In this document: positions 7,415-15,868 of the stretch, one piece after another
Numbering within the stretch: the first letter of the stretch is position 1
Layout: each line of letters begins with the position of its first letter
DNA from: Bacteroidaceae bacterium
GTDB lineage: Bacteria > Bacteroidota > Bacteroidia > Bacteroidales > Bacteroidaceae
Assembly (NCBI GenBank): GCA_017536765.1
Contig: JAFXGV010000084.1
Span: 1 to 36,215, forward strand
Direction of reading: 5' to 3'
DNA: 36,215 nt
Made by a program: the position numbers and the translations under genes
The notes under the pieces: model-generated
What the model saw: only the letters and a program-made list of their open reading frames with translations
The model's database searches: none
What the model was told of the DNA's origin: nothing

Positions 7415-7840
7415 TTACCCGTGCTTTGCCTTGAAGGCGAGCGCATAGAGCCTCATCTGCTTAATCATTGCAAGAAGGCCGTTGCTGCGGGTGGGCGACA
7501 AATGCTCCTTAAGGCCTATGGCCTCCACAAAGTAGAGGTCGCTGCCAAGGATTTCGTCGGGGGTGTGGTCCGAATATACATCTATGAGCAAAGCCACAAT
7601 GCCTTTTACTATGAGCGCATCGCTCTCGGCACGGAAAAGCACCTTGCCATCTACATAATCGGCCTGCAGCCACACACGGCTCTGGCAGCCTTCGATGAGG
7701 TTATTGTCGGTTTTGTACTGCTCGTCGAGCGGGGGTTGCTCACTACCCAGGTCTATAAGCAACTGGTAGCGGTCGAGCCAATCGTCGAAGCCGCTGAACT
7801 CCTCTATTATATTGTCTTGTTTTTCGTTTATCGTACTCAT
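7415..7840 (-). CDS. sufE: SufE-family cysteine desulfuration protein
   Basis: SufE accepts sulfur from the cysteine desulfurase SufS for iron-sulfur cluster assembly. The protein is 141 residues from MSTINEKQDNIIEEF, with the sulfur-carrying cysteine 52 in IEGCQSRVWL. The C-terminal half has the typical SPTRSNGLLAMIKQM segment. Ten more residues are open upstream, but the family start is the ATG at 7840. It follows the M28 peptidase gene by 37 bases and is probably co-transcribed. No other suf gene is in the window. Iron-sulfur enzymes such as IspG in this window would be clients. Confidence 0.93.
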   Translation of the reverse strand: MSTINEKQDNIIEEFSGFDDWLDRYQLLIDLGSEQPPLDEQYKTDNNLIEGCQSRVWLQADYVDGKVLFRAESDALIVKGIVALLIDVYSDHTPDEILGSDLYFVEAIGLKEHLSPTRSNGLLAMIKQMRLYALAFKAKHG

Positions 7841-7877
7841 TGCTTCGGTAATTTGCGCAGATACTGCCACCTGCAGC

Positions 7878-8882
7878 CTATTTCTCGTTATAAATAACAG
7901 CCATCACGGTCTGCCCCACCGCTTTAAGCGTAGTGGCATCTATCCAGTCCATATCGTCTTTCAGCGTGTGATGATGCGGGCCGAAGCCATTGGGGCTCGA
8001 TGCATCGTAGTTTATTATATCTATGCAGGGCAGGCCCATAAAACTGTTCACATAATAGTGGTCGTCAGTGACCATACCGCCCTGCTCGTTCACAAAGTAG
8101 TCGCTATAGCCCCACTTGGCGGCTTGCGCCCACACCTTATCCACTATGTTGGAGGCGAAATGGTCCGAAATGCCCTCGCGAAGAAAACGCGACGATGGAG
8201 CGCCCACAATGTCGAGCAAGATACCATAACGGGCGTTGTAGTTGCTCTTGTGGGGGAAGCGTGCCCAATATTGCGAGCCCAACGCCCAGGAGTTATCTAT
8301 TCCCGGCCCGTTGTAGTGGTCGTTTTCGTGACGACCATAGTCCTCGGCATCGAACAGCACAATGTCCACTCCCACGGCAGGCTGCACCAACGATATCTGG
8401 CGCGCAATCTCCAGGAGCACACCTACACCGCTTGCACCATCATTGGCACCAAGAATGGGTTTGTAATGGTTGCTCTCATCGGGATCGCTGTCGGCCCAGG
8501 GGCGGCTGTCCCAGTGGGCGCAAAGCATCACGCGTTTTTTGTTTTGCGGTTGGAACTGCGCTATAATGTTACGGGCCTGCAAACGGTCGCCGTTGTATGC
8601 TGTGAGTTCCACCTGCTGCGCCACCACATCGGCACCGCAAGCACGCAAAAACGATTCAAGATAATCGCCACAGGCGCGGTGTGCCGCACTGTTGGGCACG
8701 CGGGGGCCGAAGGCCACCTGGCGTTCCACGTAGCTGTATGCGCTGTCGGCATCGAACACGGGAACCACCACAGCCATTTCGACCTGTGCGGGGGCTTTCT
8801 TGTTGCCACCACAGGCTGCAAGGAGTATGACTGAGAGCAGCAACACAAACAATACAGTTACACTAAATATTTTTTTATCCAC
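7878..8882 (-). CDS. M28-family zinc peptidase / glutaminyl cyclase-like lipoprotein
   Basis: About 334 residues. A hydrophobic N-terminal segment ends in a lipobox LLAAC followed by GG, so it should be a lipid-anchored, exported protein. Zinc ligands of the M28 fold are visible: histidine and aspartate in CAHWDSRP, aspartate in GANDGASGV, glutamate in DAEDYG and histidine in VTDDHYY. The tryptophan-rich layout and closing DDMDWIDATTLKAVG resemble bacterial glutaminyl-peptide cyclotransferases as well as aminopeptidases, so the reaction is uncertain. There is no ATG start: the frame begins TTG (8888) or GTG (8882), and GTG gives a compact signal peptide. A hairpin separates it from the upstream cysS. 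Confidence 0.85.
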   Translation of the reverse strand: MDKKIFSVTVLFVLLLSVILLAACGGNKKAPAQVEMAVVVPVFDADSAYSYVERQVAFGPRVPNSAAHRACGDYLESFLRACGADVVAQQVELTAYNGDRLQARNIIAQFQPQNKKRVMLCAHWDSRPWADSDPDESNHYKPILGANDGASGVGVLLEIARQISLVQPAVGVDIVLFDAEDYGRHENDHYNGPGIDNSWALGSQYWARFPHKSNYNARYGILLDIVGAPSSRFLREGISDHFASNIVDKVWAQAAKWGYSDYFVNEQGGMVTDDHYYVNSFMGLPCIDIINYDASSPNGFGPHHHTLKDDMDWIDATTLKAVGQTVMAVIYNEK

Positions 8883-8906
8883 AAGCAATTGGTTTACTAT
8901 ATTATA

Positions 8907-8938
8907 TTGCAGGGGCGCACTCGTGTGTGCCCCTGCAA
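8907..8938. terminator. Hairpin between cysS and the M28 gene, dispersed-repeat type
   Basis: Arms TTGCAGGGGCGCAC (8907-8920) and GTGTGCCCCTGCAA (8925-8938) pair with one G-T wobble around TCGT. It lies ten bases past the cysS stop and ahead of the M28 start, so it can end or attenuate cysS transcription. It resembles the hairpin at 17923-17944 and may belong to a repeat family. Confidence 0.6.
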
Positions 8939-8947
8939 ATAATGATG

Positions 8948-10423
8948 TTATTTATTCAATTTCCAGGTTGCACCATCCTTTGAGTCTTTAATTTCAAAGC
9001 CGAGTGCGGCAAGTTCGTTGCGTATCCTGTCGCTTGTAGCCCAATCCTTGGCCGCCTTGGCTGCCTGGCGCTGCTCGAGCAACATATCCACCACCTTGCC
9101 GAATGCCTCTTCGCGGGCGCTGTCGGAACCACGTTCCTCCTTCAAGCCCAGGATGTCGAACATAAAGAGTGCAAAGGTCTCTTTGAGCTCGGCCAGGTCG
9201 GTTGCCGAGATTGTGGCCTTTTTGTCGGCAATCTGGTTGATGGCGCGCGATGCATCGAACAGATGCGAAATCACCTGTGCTGTGTTGAGGTCGTCGTTCA
9301 TTGCGGCATAGCACTTGGCACGCAAGCCTGCAACATCAACCGATGTTTCGCCCTGCGCAGTGAGGCCGCAAAGTGTCTTGTAGGCATCCATAAGGCGCTG
9401 CATACCCTTTTCGGCAGCCTGCAAGGCATCGTTGCTGAAATCGACGGTGCTGCGGTAGTGTGCCTGCAAGATGAAGAAACGTATAGTCATAGCCGAATAG
9501 GGCTGTGCAAGCAGTTTGTGCGAGCCTGTGAAGAACTCGTCGAGGGTGATGAAATTGCCCAACGACTTGCCCATCTTGGTGCCGTTAATGGTAATCATAT
9601 TGTTGTGCATCCAATATTTAACCACAGGCTTGCCCATAGCTGCCACACCCTGTGCTATCTCGCACTCGTGGTGAGGGAACACAAGGTCCATACCGCCACC
9701 GTGGATGTCGAACTGCTCGCCCAGATATTTGCGGCCCATAGCGGTGCACTCGCAGTGCCAGCCGGGGAAACCGTTGCTCCAGGGAGAGGGCCAGCGCATA
9801 ATATGTTCGGGCTGCGCACATTTCCACAAAGCAAAATCGGCGGGGTTGCGCTTCTCGCTCTGGCCGTCGAGTTCGCGTGTGGTGTTGAGCACCTCGTCGA
9901 GGTTACGGCCCGACAACACACCATAGTGGTGCGCCTTGTCATACTTTGCCACGTCGAAATATACCGAACCCTGGCTCTCGTATGCAAAGCCATTGTCCAT
10001 AATCTCCTTCACGAGCTCTATCTGCTCTATTATGTGGCCCGATGCGTGCGGCTCTATGCTTGGCGGCAACACGTTGAGCGCCTCCATCACCTTGTGATAG
10101 TGAAGCGTATATTGCTGCACCACCTCCATAGGCTCGAGCTGCTCAAGGCGTGCCTTCTTCGATATCTTGTCCTCGCCATCATCGGCATCGTGCTCCAAGT
10201 GCCCCACATCGGTGATGTTGCGCACATAGCGCACCTTGTAACCAATGTTCTGCAAGTAACGGAAGAGCACGTCGAATGTAATTGCGGGGCGTGCATGGCC
10301 CAGGTGAGCAGGGCCATATACTGTGGGGCCGCACACATAAAGGCCCACATTGGGGGCGTGCAACGGCTCGAATAGTTCCTTTTTACGCGACAGCGTATTA
10401 TATATCATCAGGTTATTTTCCAT
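8948..10423 (-). CDS. cysS: Cysteinyl-tRNA synthetase
   Basis: Charges tRNA-Cys with cysteine. This is a full-length 491-residue class I synthetase. The HIGH motif reads HLGH (40-43) after CGPTVYG, and the KMSKS loop reads KMGKS (282-286). Zinc ligands by family position are C31, C225, H250 and E254, in [14 protein letters not shown] and FPHHECE. The C-terminal helical anticodon-binding part is complete and ends [12 protein letters not shown]. It has its own -7 box upstream (10466-10473) and an AGGAG-like ribosome site in the leader. It is followed by the M28-sufE pair after a hairpin. Confidence 0.97.
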   Translation of the reverse strand: MENNLMIYNTLSRKKELFEPLHAPNVGLYVCGPTVYGPAHLGHARPAITFDVLFRYLQNIGYKVRYVRNITDVGHLEHDADDGEDKISKKARLEQLEPMEVVQQYTLHYHKVMEALNVLPPSIEPHASGHIIEQIELVKEIMDNGFAYESQGSVYFDVAKYDKAHHYGVLSGRNLDEVLNTTRELDGQSEKRNPADFALWKCAQPEHIMRWPSPWSNGFPGWHCECTAMGRKYLGEQFDIHGGGMDLVFPHHECEIAQGVAAMGKPVVKYWMHNNMITINGTKMGKSLGNFITLDEFFTGSHKLLAQPYSAMTIRFFILQAHYRSTVDFSNDALQAAEKGMQRLMDAYKTLCGLTAQGETSVDVAGLRAKCYAAMNDDLNTAQVISHLFDASRAINQIADKKATISATDLAELKETFALFMFDILGLKEERGSDSAREEAFGKVVDMLLEQRQAAKAAKDWATSDRIRNELAALGFEIKDSKDGATWKLNK

Positions 10424-10465
10424 ATCATTCTATTATTTATCGTTTATAATCTCCTGTTTAACTTG

Positions 10466-10473
10466 CGAAGATA
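10466..10473 (-). promoter_or_regulatory. Candidate -7 box for cysS
   Basis: TATCTTCG on the minus strand, one mismatch from TAnnTTTG, about 43 bases before the cysS start. The nearest upstream TTG is 24 bases away, longer than the usual 19-21, so only the -7 element is supported. Confidence 0.4.
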
Positions 10474-10520
10474 ATGATAAAAAATAGAATTATATAGCAA
10501 GAACCCGTTTAATTTACAGC

Positions 10521-11018
10521 TCAATCACCAAACTCTTTGCGCAGAATGGTACGCGCAGCGTGAATGCGGTTTTTCACTGTGGCCGGTGTGGAGCTTACCT
10601 CATTGGCAATCTCGTTATAGCTGTATCCCTCAAAGGCGAGCGATATGGCATCGGCCTGTTCGGTTGGCAGGCCGGCAGCGATGAAATCGTACACGTCACG
10701 ACAATAACACGTTTCATCGTTTTCGCATACGGCAACAGAGGAGTCGTCGGCAGGGATATCATCGTACCCCATTTTTTTACGAATCTTCTTGTAATTCTCG
10801 TTATTGAGGTGTAAGTGTCTCATAATCTTTGTGGCCCAGCCAATGAAACACCCCATCTCCTCGTAGCTGTCGGCATTGGCAAGAATAGCAAGCGAGGTCT
10901 GCTGCAGCAAATCCTGTGCCTCGGCAACATTCTTTGTTAACGACATTGCAGTGTCCAGCAGATACGCCTGGTTTCTCTCCAACTTTTCACATACTAACAA
11001 TCGATTGCTCCGCTTCAT
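10521..11018 (-). CDS. RNA polymerase sigma factor, sigma-70 family, ECF-like
   Basis: A 165-residue protein with a sigma region 2 (about residues 15-75: LLDTAMSLTKNVAEAQDLLQQTSLAIL and IGWATKIMRHLHLNNENY) and a region 4 helix-turn-helix (SYNEIANEVSSTPATVKNRIHAARTILRKEF). The linker carries three cysteines (CENDETCYC), which is unusual and could sense metal or redox state. No anti-sigma gene is adjacent. It lies just beyond the terminator of the surface-protein operon, and a second ECF gene lies at that operon's other end, so it may regulate the surface genes, but this is inference. The gap upstream holds inverted repeats rather than a clear housekeeping promoter. Confidence 0.87.
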   Translation of the reverse strand: MKRSNRLLVCEKLERNQAYLLDTAMSLTKNVAEAQDLLQQTSLAILANADSYEEMGCFIGWATKIMRHLHLNNENYKKIRKKMGYDDIPADDSSVAVCENDETCYCRDVYDFIAAGLPTEQADAISLAFEGYSYNEIANEVSSTPATVKNRIHAARTILRKEFGD

Positions 11019-11083
11019 AGTAATAACGTTTAATAGTTAACACGGTGCAATTATAGTAAATAAAAAATAATTTCACCACATTT

Positions 11084-11101
11084 TTGCTAAATTTTTAGCA
11101 A
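11084..11101. repeat. AT-rich inverted repeat upstream of the sigma gene
   Basis: TTGCTAAA (11084-11091) and TTTAGCAA (11094-11101) form a perfect inverted repeat with a two-base centre. Around it, TTAATAGTT occurs once on the plus strand (about 11030-11038) and once on the minus strand (about 11101-11109). This could be an operator for the sigma gene that starts at 11018. No function is proven. Confidence 0.4.
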
Positions 11102-11148
11102 CTATTAACTAATAAACGCGCAAAATCGGCTTACCGTTGCAGGTTGGC

Positions 11149-11184
11149 AAAAAAAATAGAACCCGCGGGTTCTATTTTTTTTTG
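11149..11184 (-). terminator. Strong terminator of the surface-protein operon
   Basis: A symmetric element with arms AAAAAAAATAGAACCC and GGGTTCTATTTTTTTT around GC: a GC-rich stem with T-runs on both sides. It lies nine bases past the stop of the 57-residue small gene and separates that operon from the sigma gene downstream. Confidence 0.85.
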
Positions 11185-11192
11185 CTACTTGT

Positions 11193-11366
11193 TTACTTAT
11201 TCCATAAACTGCCCCAGGAACCATCCTGCTTTTTTGAAAGGGCCTCCGCATTGTTGTCGGCCTGTTCCGAGGTGAATTTAAGTTCGGGGCCTGCGGGCGA
11301 TGCCGCAATAAAGCCGATGCAATCTATTGTCACAAGTTCGGCCATAGGTTTTTTATAACTTTTCAT
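11193..11366 (-). CDS. 57-residue small protein at the end of the surface operon
   Basis: A short gene found by reading the minus strand after the dockerin gene. ATG (11366) lies two bases past that gene's stop, and TAA is at 11195-11193, just before the operon terminator. The product begins MKSYKKPMAELVTIDCIGFI, continues with AASPAGPELKFTSEQADNNA and ends with a basic, tryptophan-containing tail (DGSWGSLWNK). I recall many short Bacteroidales proteins with the same plan: MKxYxKP, then a hydrophobic stretch ending in a small AAS-like motif, then a polar tail. These have no known function. The tight spacing between dockerin gene and terminator supports a real gene. It could be a secreted peptide or precursor. 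Confidence 0.72.
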   Translation of the reverse strand: MKSYKKPMAELVTIDCIGFIAASPAGPELKFTSEQADNNAEALSKKQDGSWGSLWNK

Positions 11367-11368
11367 AT

Positions 11369-12208
11369 CTATTTTTTTAAGAATACATTTAATACTTTCA
11401 CAACATCTTCAATATCCACCGTTCCGTCGCCGTTGAGGTCGCATAGAGCGCTGCTCTCCTCGTTGCCGTTTTTGCCCAAAAAGGTGTTAAGCACTATCAC
11501 AATATCCTGCAAATCCACCGCGAGGTCCTTGTTCACATCGCCACGCGGGGTGGTCTGCACATTGGTTTGCGAGCCGTCGCCCGAGGGCTCCGACGGGTTG
11601 GCGGGGTTATACTCGAAACGGGCGGTGAGGGTGGCATCCTCGTCGGGCATTTGGTAGTTGAACGAGAGGCTGCTGCTCACCTTGGCGCCTGTGCCGTCGT
11701 ACCAGCCAAGGAATTGGAAACCGGTGCTTGGGGTGGCGGTGAGGGTAACCCAGTCATCGTAAAGCACGGTTGTGCCGCTTGCGCGGTTAAAAGTACAGGC
11801 ACCCTCGGGGTAAGGCACAAGGAACAATTCGTTCTTTATAATGAGGCTTGGCTCCGATGGCGAGGGGGGCGTGTAATCGTAATGCGCCACAAACGCCATA
11901 TCCTCGCTGCCCAACGTAAATGTGAAGCGCGACGACGAGGAGTAGTACTCGCCGTTCAGTGTCCAGTGCGAGAAGGTATAAAGGGTGCTGCGCGCCGATG
12001 TGCTCAGCGTGTGCGAGCTGCCCTCTAACCAACGGCCGCCACTCGACACATAGCCCGCAGCCGATGGGTACGATGCCACCGATACATTCCTATATAAATA
12101 TAGGTTAGGCTCCGACGGGTTGGTGGGGTTGAAATCGACCTGCGCGTGCAGGCTGCTCCCGCATAGCAGGAGTAGCGCACACAACAGATATTTAATTACG
12201 GTTTTCAT
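11369..12208 (-). CDS. Secreted dockerin-domain protein with two bacterial repeat domains
   Basis: A 279-residue exported protein. A signal peptide (about 1-22, ending LHAQ) is followed by two beta-rich modules of about 85 residues with the FSHWTLNG and FLGWYDGTG pattern of InlB-type bacterial repeats, each closing with YxxxxPSEPS linkers. The C-terminal 58 residues form a type I dockerin with two calcium-loop repeats, DVNKDLAVDLQD and DLNGDGTVDIED. Dockerins bind cohesin modules or act as terminal calcium-binding anchors in Bacteroidota. The start is eight bases after the LRR gene stop, so it is in the same operon. The upstream 390-residue protein may offer a cohesin-like partner, but this is a guess. 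Confidence 0.82.
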   Translation of the reverse strand: MKTVIKYLLCALLLLCGSSLHAQVDFNPTNPSEPNLYLYRNVSVASYPSAAGYVSSGGRWLEGSSHTLSTSARSTLYTFSHWTLNGEYYSSSSRFTFTLGSEDMAFVAHYDYTPPSPSEPSLIIKNELFLVPYPEGACTFNRASGTTVLYDDWVTLTATPSTGFQFLGWYDGTGAKVSSSLSFNYQMPDEDATLTARFEYNPANPSEPSGDGSQTNVQTTPRGDVNKDLAVDLQDIVIVLNTFLGKNGNEESSALCDLNGDGTVDIEDVVKVLNVFLKK

Positions 12209-12216
12209 CGCTTAGA

Positions 12217-15200
12217 TTATTTTACGGCAACCTTTATGCTGTTGCCATTGATTTTTACGATGTATGCACCGGCAGGCAGAGCCACATAGCCCGACACGAC
12301 ATCGGAAACAACCACTGCACCTGCTGCGGTATATATTTCTACCACGGCACCGGCAGCGTTCTCAATGTTCACGCCACCATCCACTGCGGCAACTGCATCG
12401 GCAGCAACAGCGCTTTCTATGCCGGTGGTGCCACCGTTGAATACAAGTGCAAAGCGTGCCTCGTCGGTGCCGGCATCGGCAATAAAGGTATATGCACCCT
12501 CGGCAAGGTTATGCACGGTGCCGGTCTTTTCGTCTTTCAACAGCACGGCGGTGTCCATACGCTCGGCCGAGATGGTGTAGCGGCCGCTGTTGGCAAGTTT
12601 CACACCCACGGGAACGGTACCGTTGCCCACGGGGCGCTCATTGATGGCATATCGCACATTCTTGTTGTCGAGTGTATATAGCTGTGCGGCAGCATCGCTC
12701 TCGAACTTAACGGCATCGCAAGCGGTTTCGTAGGCAAGCGACTGCTTGTCGTTGAACACCACGCGGGTGCGGTCGGCAGCAGCGTTCTCACCACTTATAG
12801 CAATATTCACCAGTTTGCGGTCGCGTGCCACGGGAGCACCTGCACGCCTTGCAGCGTTGGCAGCATTGGCAGCCTGCGCCTTCTTGTGTGTCTTTTGGTC
12901 ATCGCCATTGAAATCCACACTACCCTTGTCCTCGGGCTTCTGCACAAAGAATGCCTCAAAGGGAGCAAAGTGGTAATCGTCGTCACCCGGGCGTATAGCT
13001 TCGTACGAACTGCCGTTCCATATTGTGATGGGGGCATCGTAGCCAAGGTTGTTAATGTCGTAGTAGCTCAGGTAGGGGTTACCGGTGAAGTTCCAGCTTG
13101 CATCTTGCAAGTTCTCGGTAACGTGCTCCACAAGCTCGTTGTACTTATCTTCCTTCTTAAAGCGCACATCGGCAATGTTGAGCACAAGCACATCGTCGGC
13201 AGCGGCTTGGAATATATATCCGCGGGCAGCCTTCAGGTGGTTCTCGTTAATATCCTTCCAACCACCCTTGCCATTCTTGGCACGCTCCTCGCCGTCGTAG
13301 TAGCGGAACACATACTGTGTGCCATTTTCCATACTTATCTTTGAGAAAGGAATATCGAACGGGAAGGCGAAGAAATACCAACGGCCACCCTTGATGTTTA
13401 TTCTTATGTTGAGGTTATCGGCGTGCACGTTGTTGTCGCCTATGATGGAGCCGCTGGTGCCGCTGCCATCGTGGTTAATGTTCACATCGCCAAGTTCCTG
13501 TTTCACATCCTCGTTGTCGCTTGTCTCACCCTCTACCACAAGACCACCACCGGCGTTTATATCCACGTCGGGGGTGCCGTCGATGTAACCGGTCTCCTCG
13601 TCGAGTGTGTAGTCGTTGTTCAGGTAGAAGTAGTCGTATGGTTCATCGAAATAAGAGAGGTTGAGGAAGCGCTTCCAACCATCGTTCCAGTAGTAGTTCC
13701 AGTAGCTTGTGGAGGGCACGTGCAACGTAGCGTTCTGGAACGCTGTGGTGCTGAATGTACTTTCCGCTATGCTTGTGGGCTCAATGGTATATGTATATAC
13801 ATTCTTTATGGCATTGCAATCGGAGAAAGCGCTCTCTGCCACCGACAATATTGAACTGGGGAGGCGCACCTCAGCGAGGGCACGGCAAACAAAAAATGCA
13901 TTTTTTCCTATTGTCTGCAATGTGGGAGGCAGTTTAATTTCTTTAAGGGCGCTGCAATATTGGAACGCATAGGAACCAATACTTTTTACACTATTACCCA
14001 TTGCAACATTTGCGAGAGCGCCACAACGACTGAACGCCCAACCTCCTATGCTTGTTACGCTATTGGGGATTGTTACGCCGGTGAGGCCGGTGCAAAATTG
14101 GAACGCATAGGAACCAATACTTTTTACACTATTACCCATTGTAATAGTTTTAAGCCCGCCGCAATTACTGAACATATAACTACCTATGCGCACAAGGTCT
14201 TTAGGTAACTTAATGCTCGAAAGATTTGACAAACCACGGAAAGCATCATCACCCAAATCGTTTTCACCCGTGCACGATGTTCCATAGAAAGCCTTGCTGC
14301 TTGCCACAACAGCGGCCTCGCTTATATCGAGGTGGCGTAATTTGGGCATTTTATCGCGCAAAATAATTACATCGTAGCTGTTTATACTGCCTTTAATGGT
14401 GAGGTCGCAAACGCTTGCGGTGTTGGCATCGCCAATCTCCTTGAGCAATGCCGATGCGCCCTCTTCGGCTGTAATATTGAGCGAAAGAACAGCATAATCG
14501 GCCGATACAATATTTGAGGCGTATGTAGCCCAGCTTGCATCGTTTTTATATGTATCCAATGCACTAACGGGCACTGAAAACGACGCATTTGATGAAAAGG
14601 TATTGGAAGTAACTGTGGGCGGTGTGGTTGTTTCGAGTGTAAAAAGCGCATTTACATTCACAAATGTATGGTTACCAAGCGCAGTTATATTTTCGGGAAT
14701 TACAATATTGGTTTGTAACTCGTTATTAATATACAACGTTTTTGCGTGATACAGCGGATTTGCGACATCATCGCCAAAAGCAATGCTACACCAAGCAGCC
14801 AAGTCGCTTATATATACCGCCGAGAGGCCGGTGCAATTATAAAATGCGCTACTGCCAATTTTTGCAACGCCATTACCTATTGTAATTTTTCGCAAACCCG
14901 TACCATTCCAAAAAGCATTGTCGCCTATTGTTGTAACACTGTTAGGGATAGTAACTTCACTTAACCCCGGGCAATCCAAAAAGCCATATACGCCAATGCT
15001 TGTTACACCGCTATGGATAGTAACATCGGTGAAACATACACCACCGGCAAAAGTATGGTCTTTTATAGTTTTAACATCATTGGGGATTACAAGGTTGGTT
15101 ACCAACTCTCCATTGAGATATAAGTTGTGCCCGCGGTACAATGGGTTGGCTTCATAGTTGCCAAAATCAATGCCACACCAAGCAGCCAAGTCGCTTATGT

Positions 15201-15762
15201 GCACTGCAGTGAGGCCGCTGCAACCATTGAACGCATTATCTTGAATGGTTGTCACGCTATTAGGGATTGTGATGCTTATGAGGCCGGTGCAATTTTGGAA
15301 CGCATACGGTCCTATGCTTGTTACGCTACCCGGAATGGTTACGCTTGCAAAGCCGGTGCAAGCACCGAACGCACCACTTCCTATGCTTGTCACGCTATTA
15401 GGGATTGTGATGCTTGTGAGGCCGGTGCAACCATAGAACGCAGAACCTCCTATGCTTGTTACGCTACCCGGAATGGTGACACTTGTGAGGCCGGTGCAAT
15501 TTCGGGACGCATAATCTCCAATGCGGGTTACACTATAAGTTATATCGTTATAGGTAACAGTGGCGGGGATAACAACCGAGCCTGTATATTCATTGGCAAC
15601 AGTTTCGGGAGTTAAACCACTAAAGGTTACCATCACGGTTTTATTAGCACTATTTGTTATATTGTAGAATATTCCATCTACCTCAAAATCGTGTGCACTT
15701 GCCACCGTGCCGCACAATAGCAACAGGGCGGTGAACAGTTGTCTTAAAAAACTCTTTTTCAT
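12217..15762 (-). CDS. BspA-like leucine-rich-repeat surface protein, 1181 residues
   Basis: An exported protein with a signal peptide (MKKSFLRQ to TVASAHD). It has two blocks of 23-residue LRR_5/BspA repeats of the form SVTSIGxxAFxxCTGLTSVTIPN, roughly residues 70-410 and 520-700. The first block contains a second-order repeat: two copies of a module with LAAWC-I-F and ANPLY. A beta-rich middle and an alanine-rich stretch (KKAQAANAANAARRAG) precede a C-terminal segment, VEIYTAAGAVV to YIVKINGNSIKVAVK. That end resembles a type IX secretion (type A) sorting domain. BspA proteins of oral Bacteroidales bind host matrix proteins. The open frame extends 14 codons upstream, but the ATG at 15762 gives the signal peptide. 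Parts of the repeats are identical at DNA level, pointing to recent expansion. Confidence 0.88.
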   Translation of the reverse strand: MKKSFLRQLFTALLLLCGTVASAHDFEVDGIFYNITNSANKTVMVTFSGLTPETVANEYTGSVVIPATVTYNDITYSVTRIGDYASRNCTGLTSVTIPGSVTSIGGSAFYGCTGLTSITIPNSVTSIGSGAFGACTGFASVTIPGSVTSIGPYAFQNCTGLISITIPNSVTTIQDNAFNGCSGLTAVHISDLAAWCGIDFGNYEANPLYRGHNLYLNGELVTNLVIPNDVKTIKDHTFAGGVCFTDVTIHSGVTSIGVYGFLDCPGLSEVTIPNSVTTIGDNAFWNGTGLRKITIGNGVAKIGSSAFYNCTGLSAVYISDLAAWCSIAFGDDVANPLYHAKTLYINNELQTNIVIPENITALGNHTFVNVNALFTLETTTPPTVTSNTFSSNASFSVPVSALDTYKNDASWATYASNIVSADYAVLSLNITAEEGASALLKEIGDANTASVCDLTIKGSINSYDVIILRDKMPKLRHLDISEAAVVASSKAFYGTSCTGENDLGDDAFRGLSNLSSIKLPKDLVRIGSYMFSNCGGLKTITMGNSVKSIGSYAFQFCTGLTGVTIPNSVTSIGGWAFSRCGALANVAMGNSVKSIGSYAFQYCSALKEIKLPPTLQTIGKNAFFVCRALAEVRLPSSILSVAESAFSDCNAIKNVYTYTIEPTSIAESTFSTTAFQNATLHVPSTSYWNYYWNDGWKRFLNLSYFDEPYDYFYLNNDYTLDEETGYIDGTPDVDINAGGGLVVEGETSDNEDVKQELGDVNINHDGSGTSGSIIGDNNVHADNLNIRINIKGGRWYFFAFPFDIPFSKISMENGTQYVFRYYDGEERAKNGKGGWKDINENHLKAARGYIFQAAADDVLVLNIADVRFKKEDKYNELVEHVTENLQDASWNFTGNPYLSYYDINNLGYDAPITIWNGSSYEAIRPGDDDYHFAPFEAFFVQKPEDKGSVDFNGDDQKTHKKAQAANAANAARRAGAPVARDRKLVNIAISGENAAADRTRVVFNDKQSLAYETACDAVKFESDAAAQLYTLDNKNVRYAINERPVGNGTVPVGVKLANSGRYTISAERMDTAVLLKDEKTGTVHNLAEGAYTFIADAGTDEARFALVFNGGTTGIESAVAADAVAAVDGGVNIENAAGAVVEIYTAAGAVVVSDVVSGYVALPAGAYIVKINGNSIKVAVK
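13959..14141 (-). repeat. Identical 45-base repeats inside the LRR gene
   Basis: Positions 13959-14003 and 14097-14141 are identical over 45 bases. The distance is 138 bases, which is 46 codons or two 23-residue LRR units. Exact identity at DNA level suggests a recent duplication or gene conversion and offers a site for in-frame length change. Confidence 0.8.
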
Positions 15763-15812
15763 AGCTTTATATTTTTTAATGTTTTTTGTTCTATTAAAAA
15801 GCATCTAAATTT

Positions 15813-15847
15813 GAGATTCCTCGTCGCAAGGCTCTGTCGGAATGACA
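15813..15847 (-). repeat. Single dispersed-repeat unit in the surface operon
   Basis: On the minus strand it reads TGTCATTCCGACAGAG, then GCGACGAGGAATCTC. This is a slightly longer version of the unit seen at 6386-6459 and 36121-36191. It lies in the 106-base gap between the 390-residue gene and the LRR gene, in a region that is probably transcribed. Confidence 0.65.
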
Positions 15848-15868
15848 AAACGCAAAGAGGAGAATGCA

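Noticed and set aside
7395..7420. Expected terminator between the convergent ldcA and sufE genes
   Set aside because: Only three bases separate the stop codons and no hairpin with a T-run is visible, so none is annotated.
9263..10375. 370-codon plus-strand frame opposite cysS
   Set aside because: Antisense shadow of cysS; translation lacks any recognisable domain.
11105..11308. 67-codon minus-strand frame overlapping the small peptide gene
   Set aside because: It runs through the terminator hairpin and past the stop of the 57-residue gene in another frame; Arg/Pro-rich with no support.
13950..15500. Regularly spaced repeats that look like a CRISPR array or tandem element
   Set aside because: The period of about 69 bases equals 23 codons and translates into leucine-rich repeats in one long open frame, so it is protein repeat structure.
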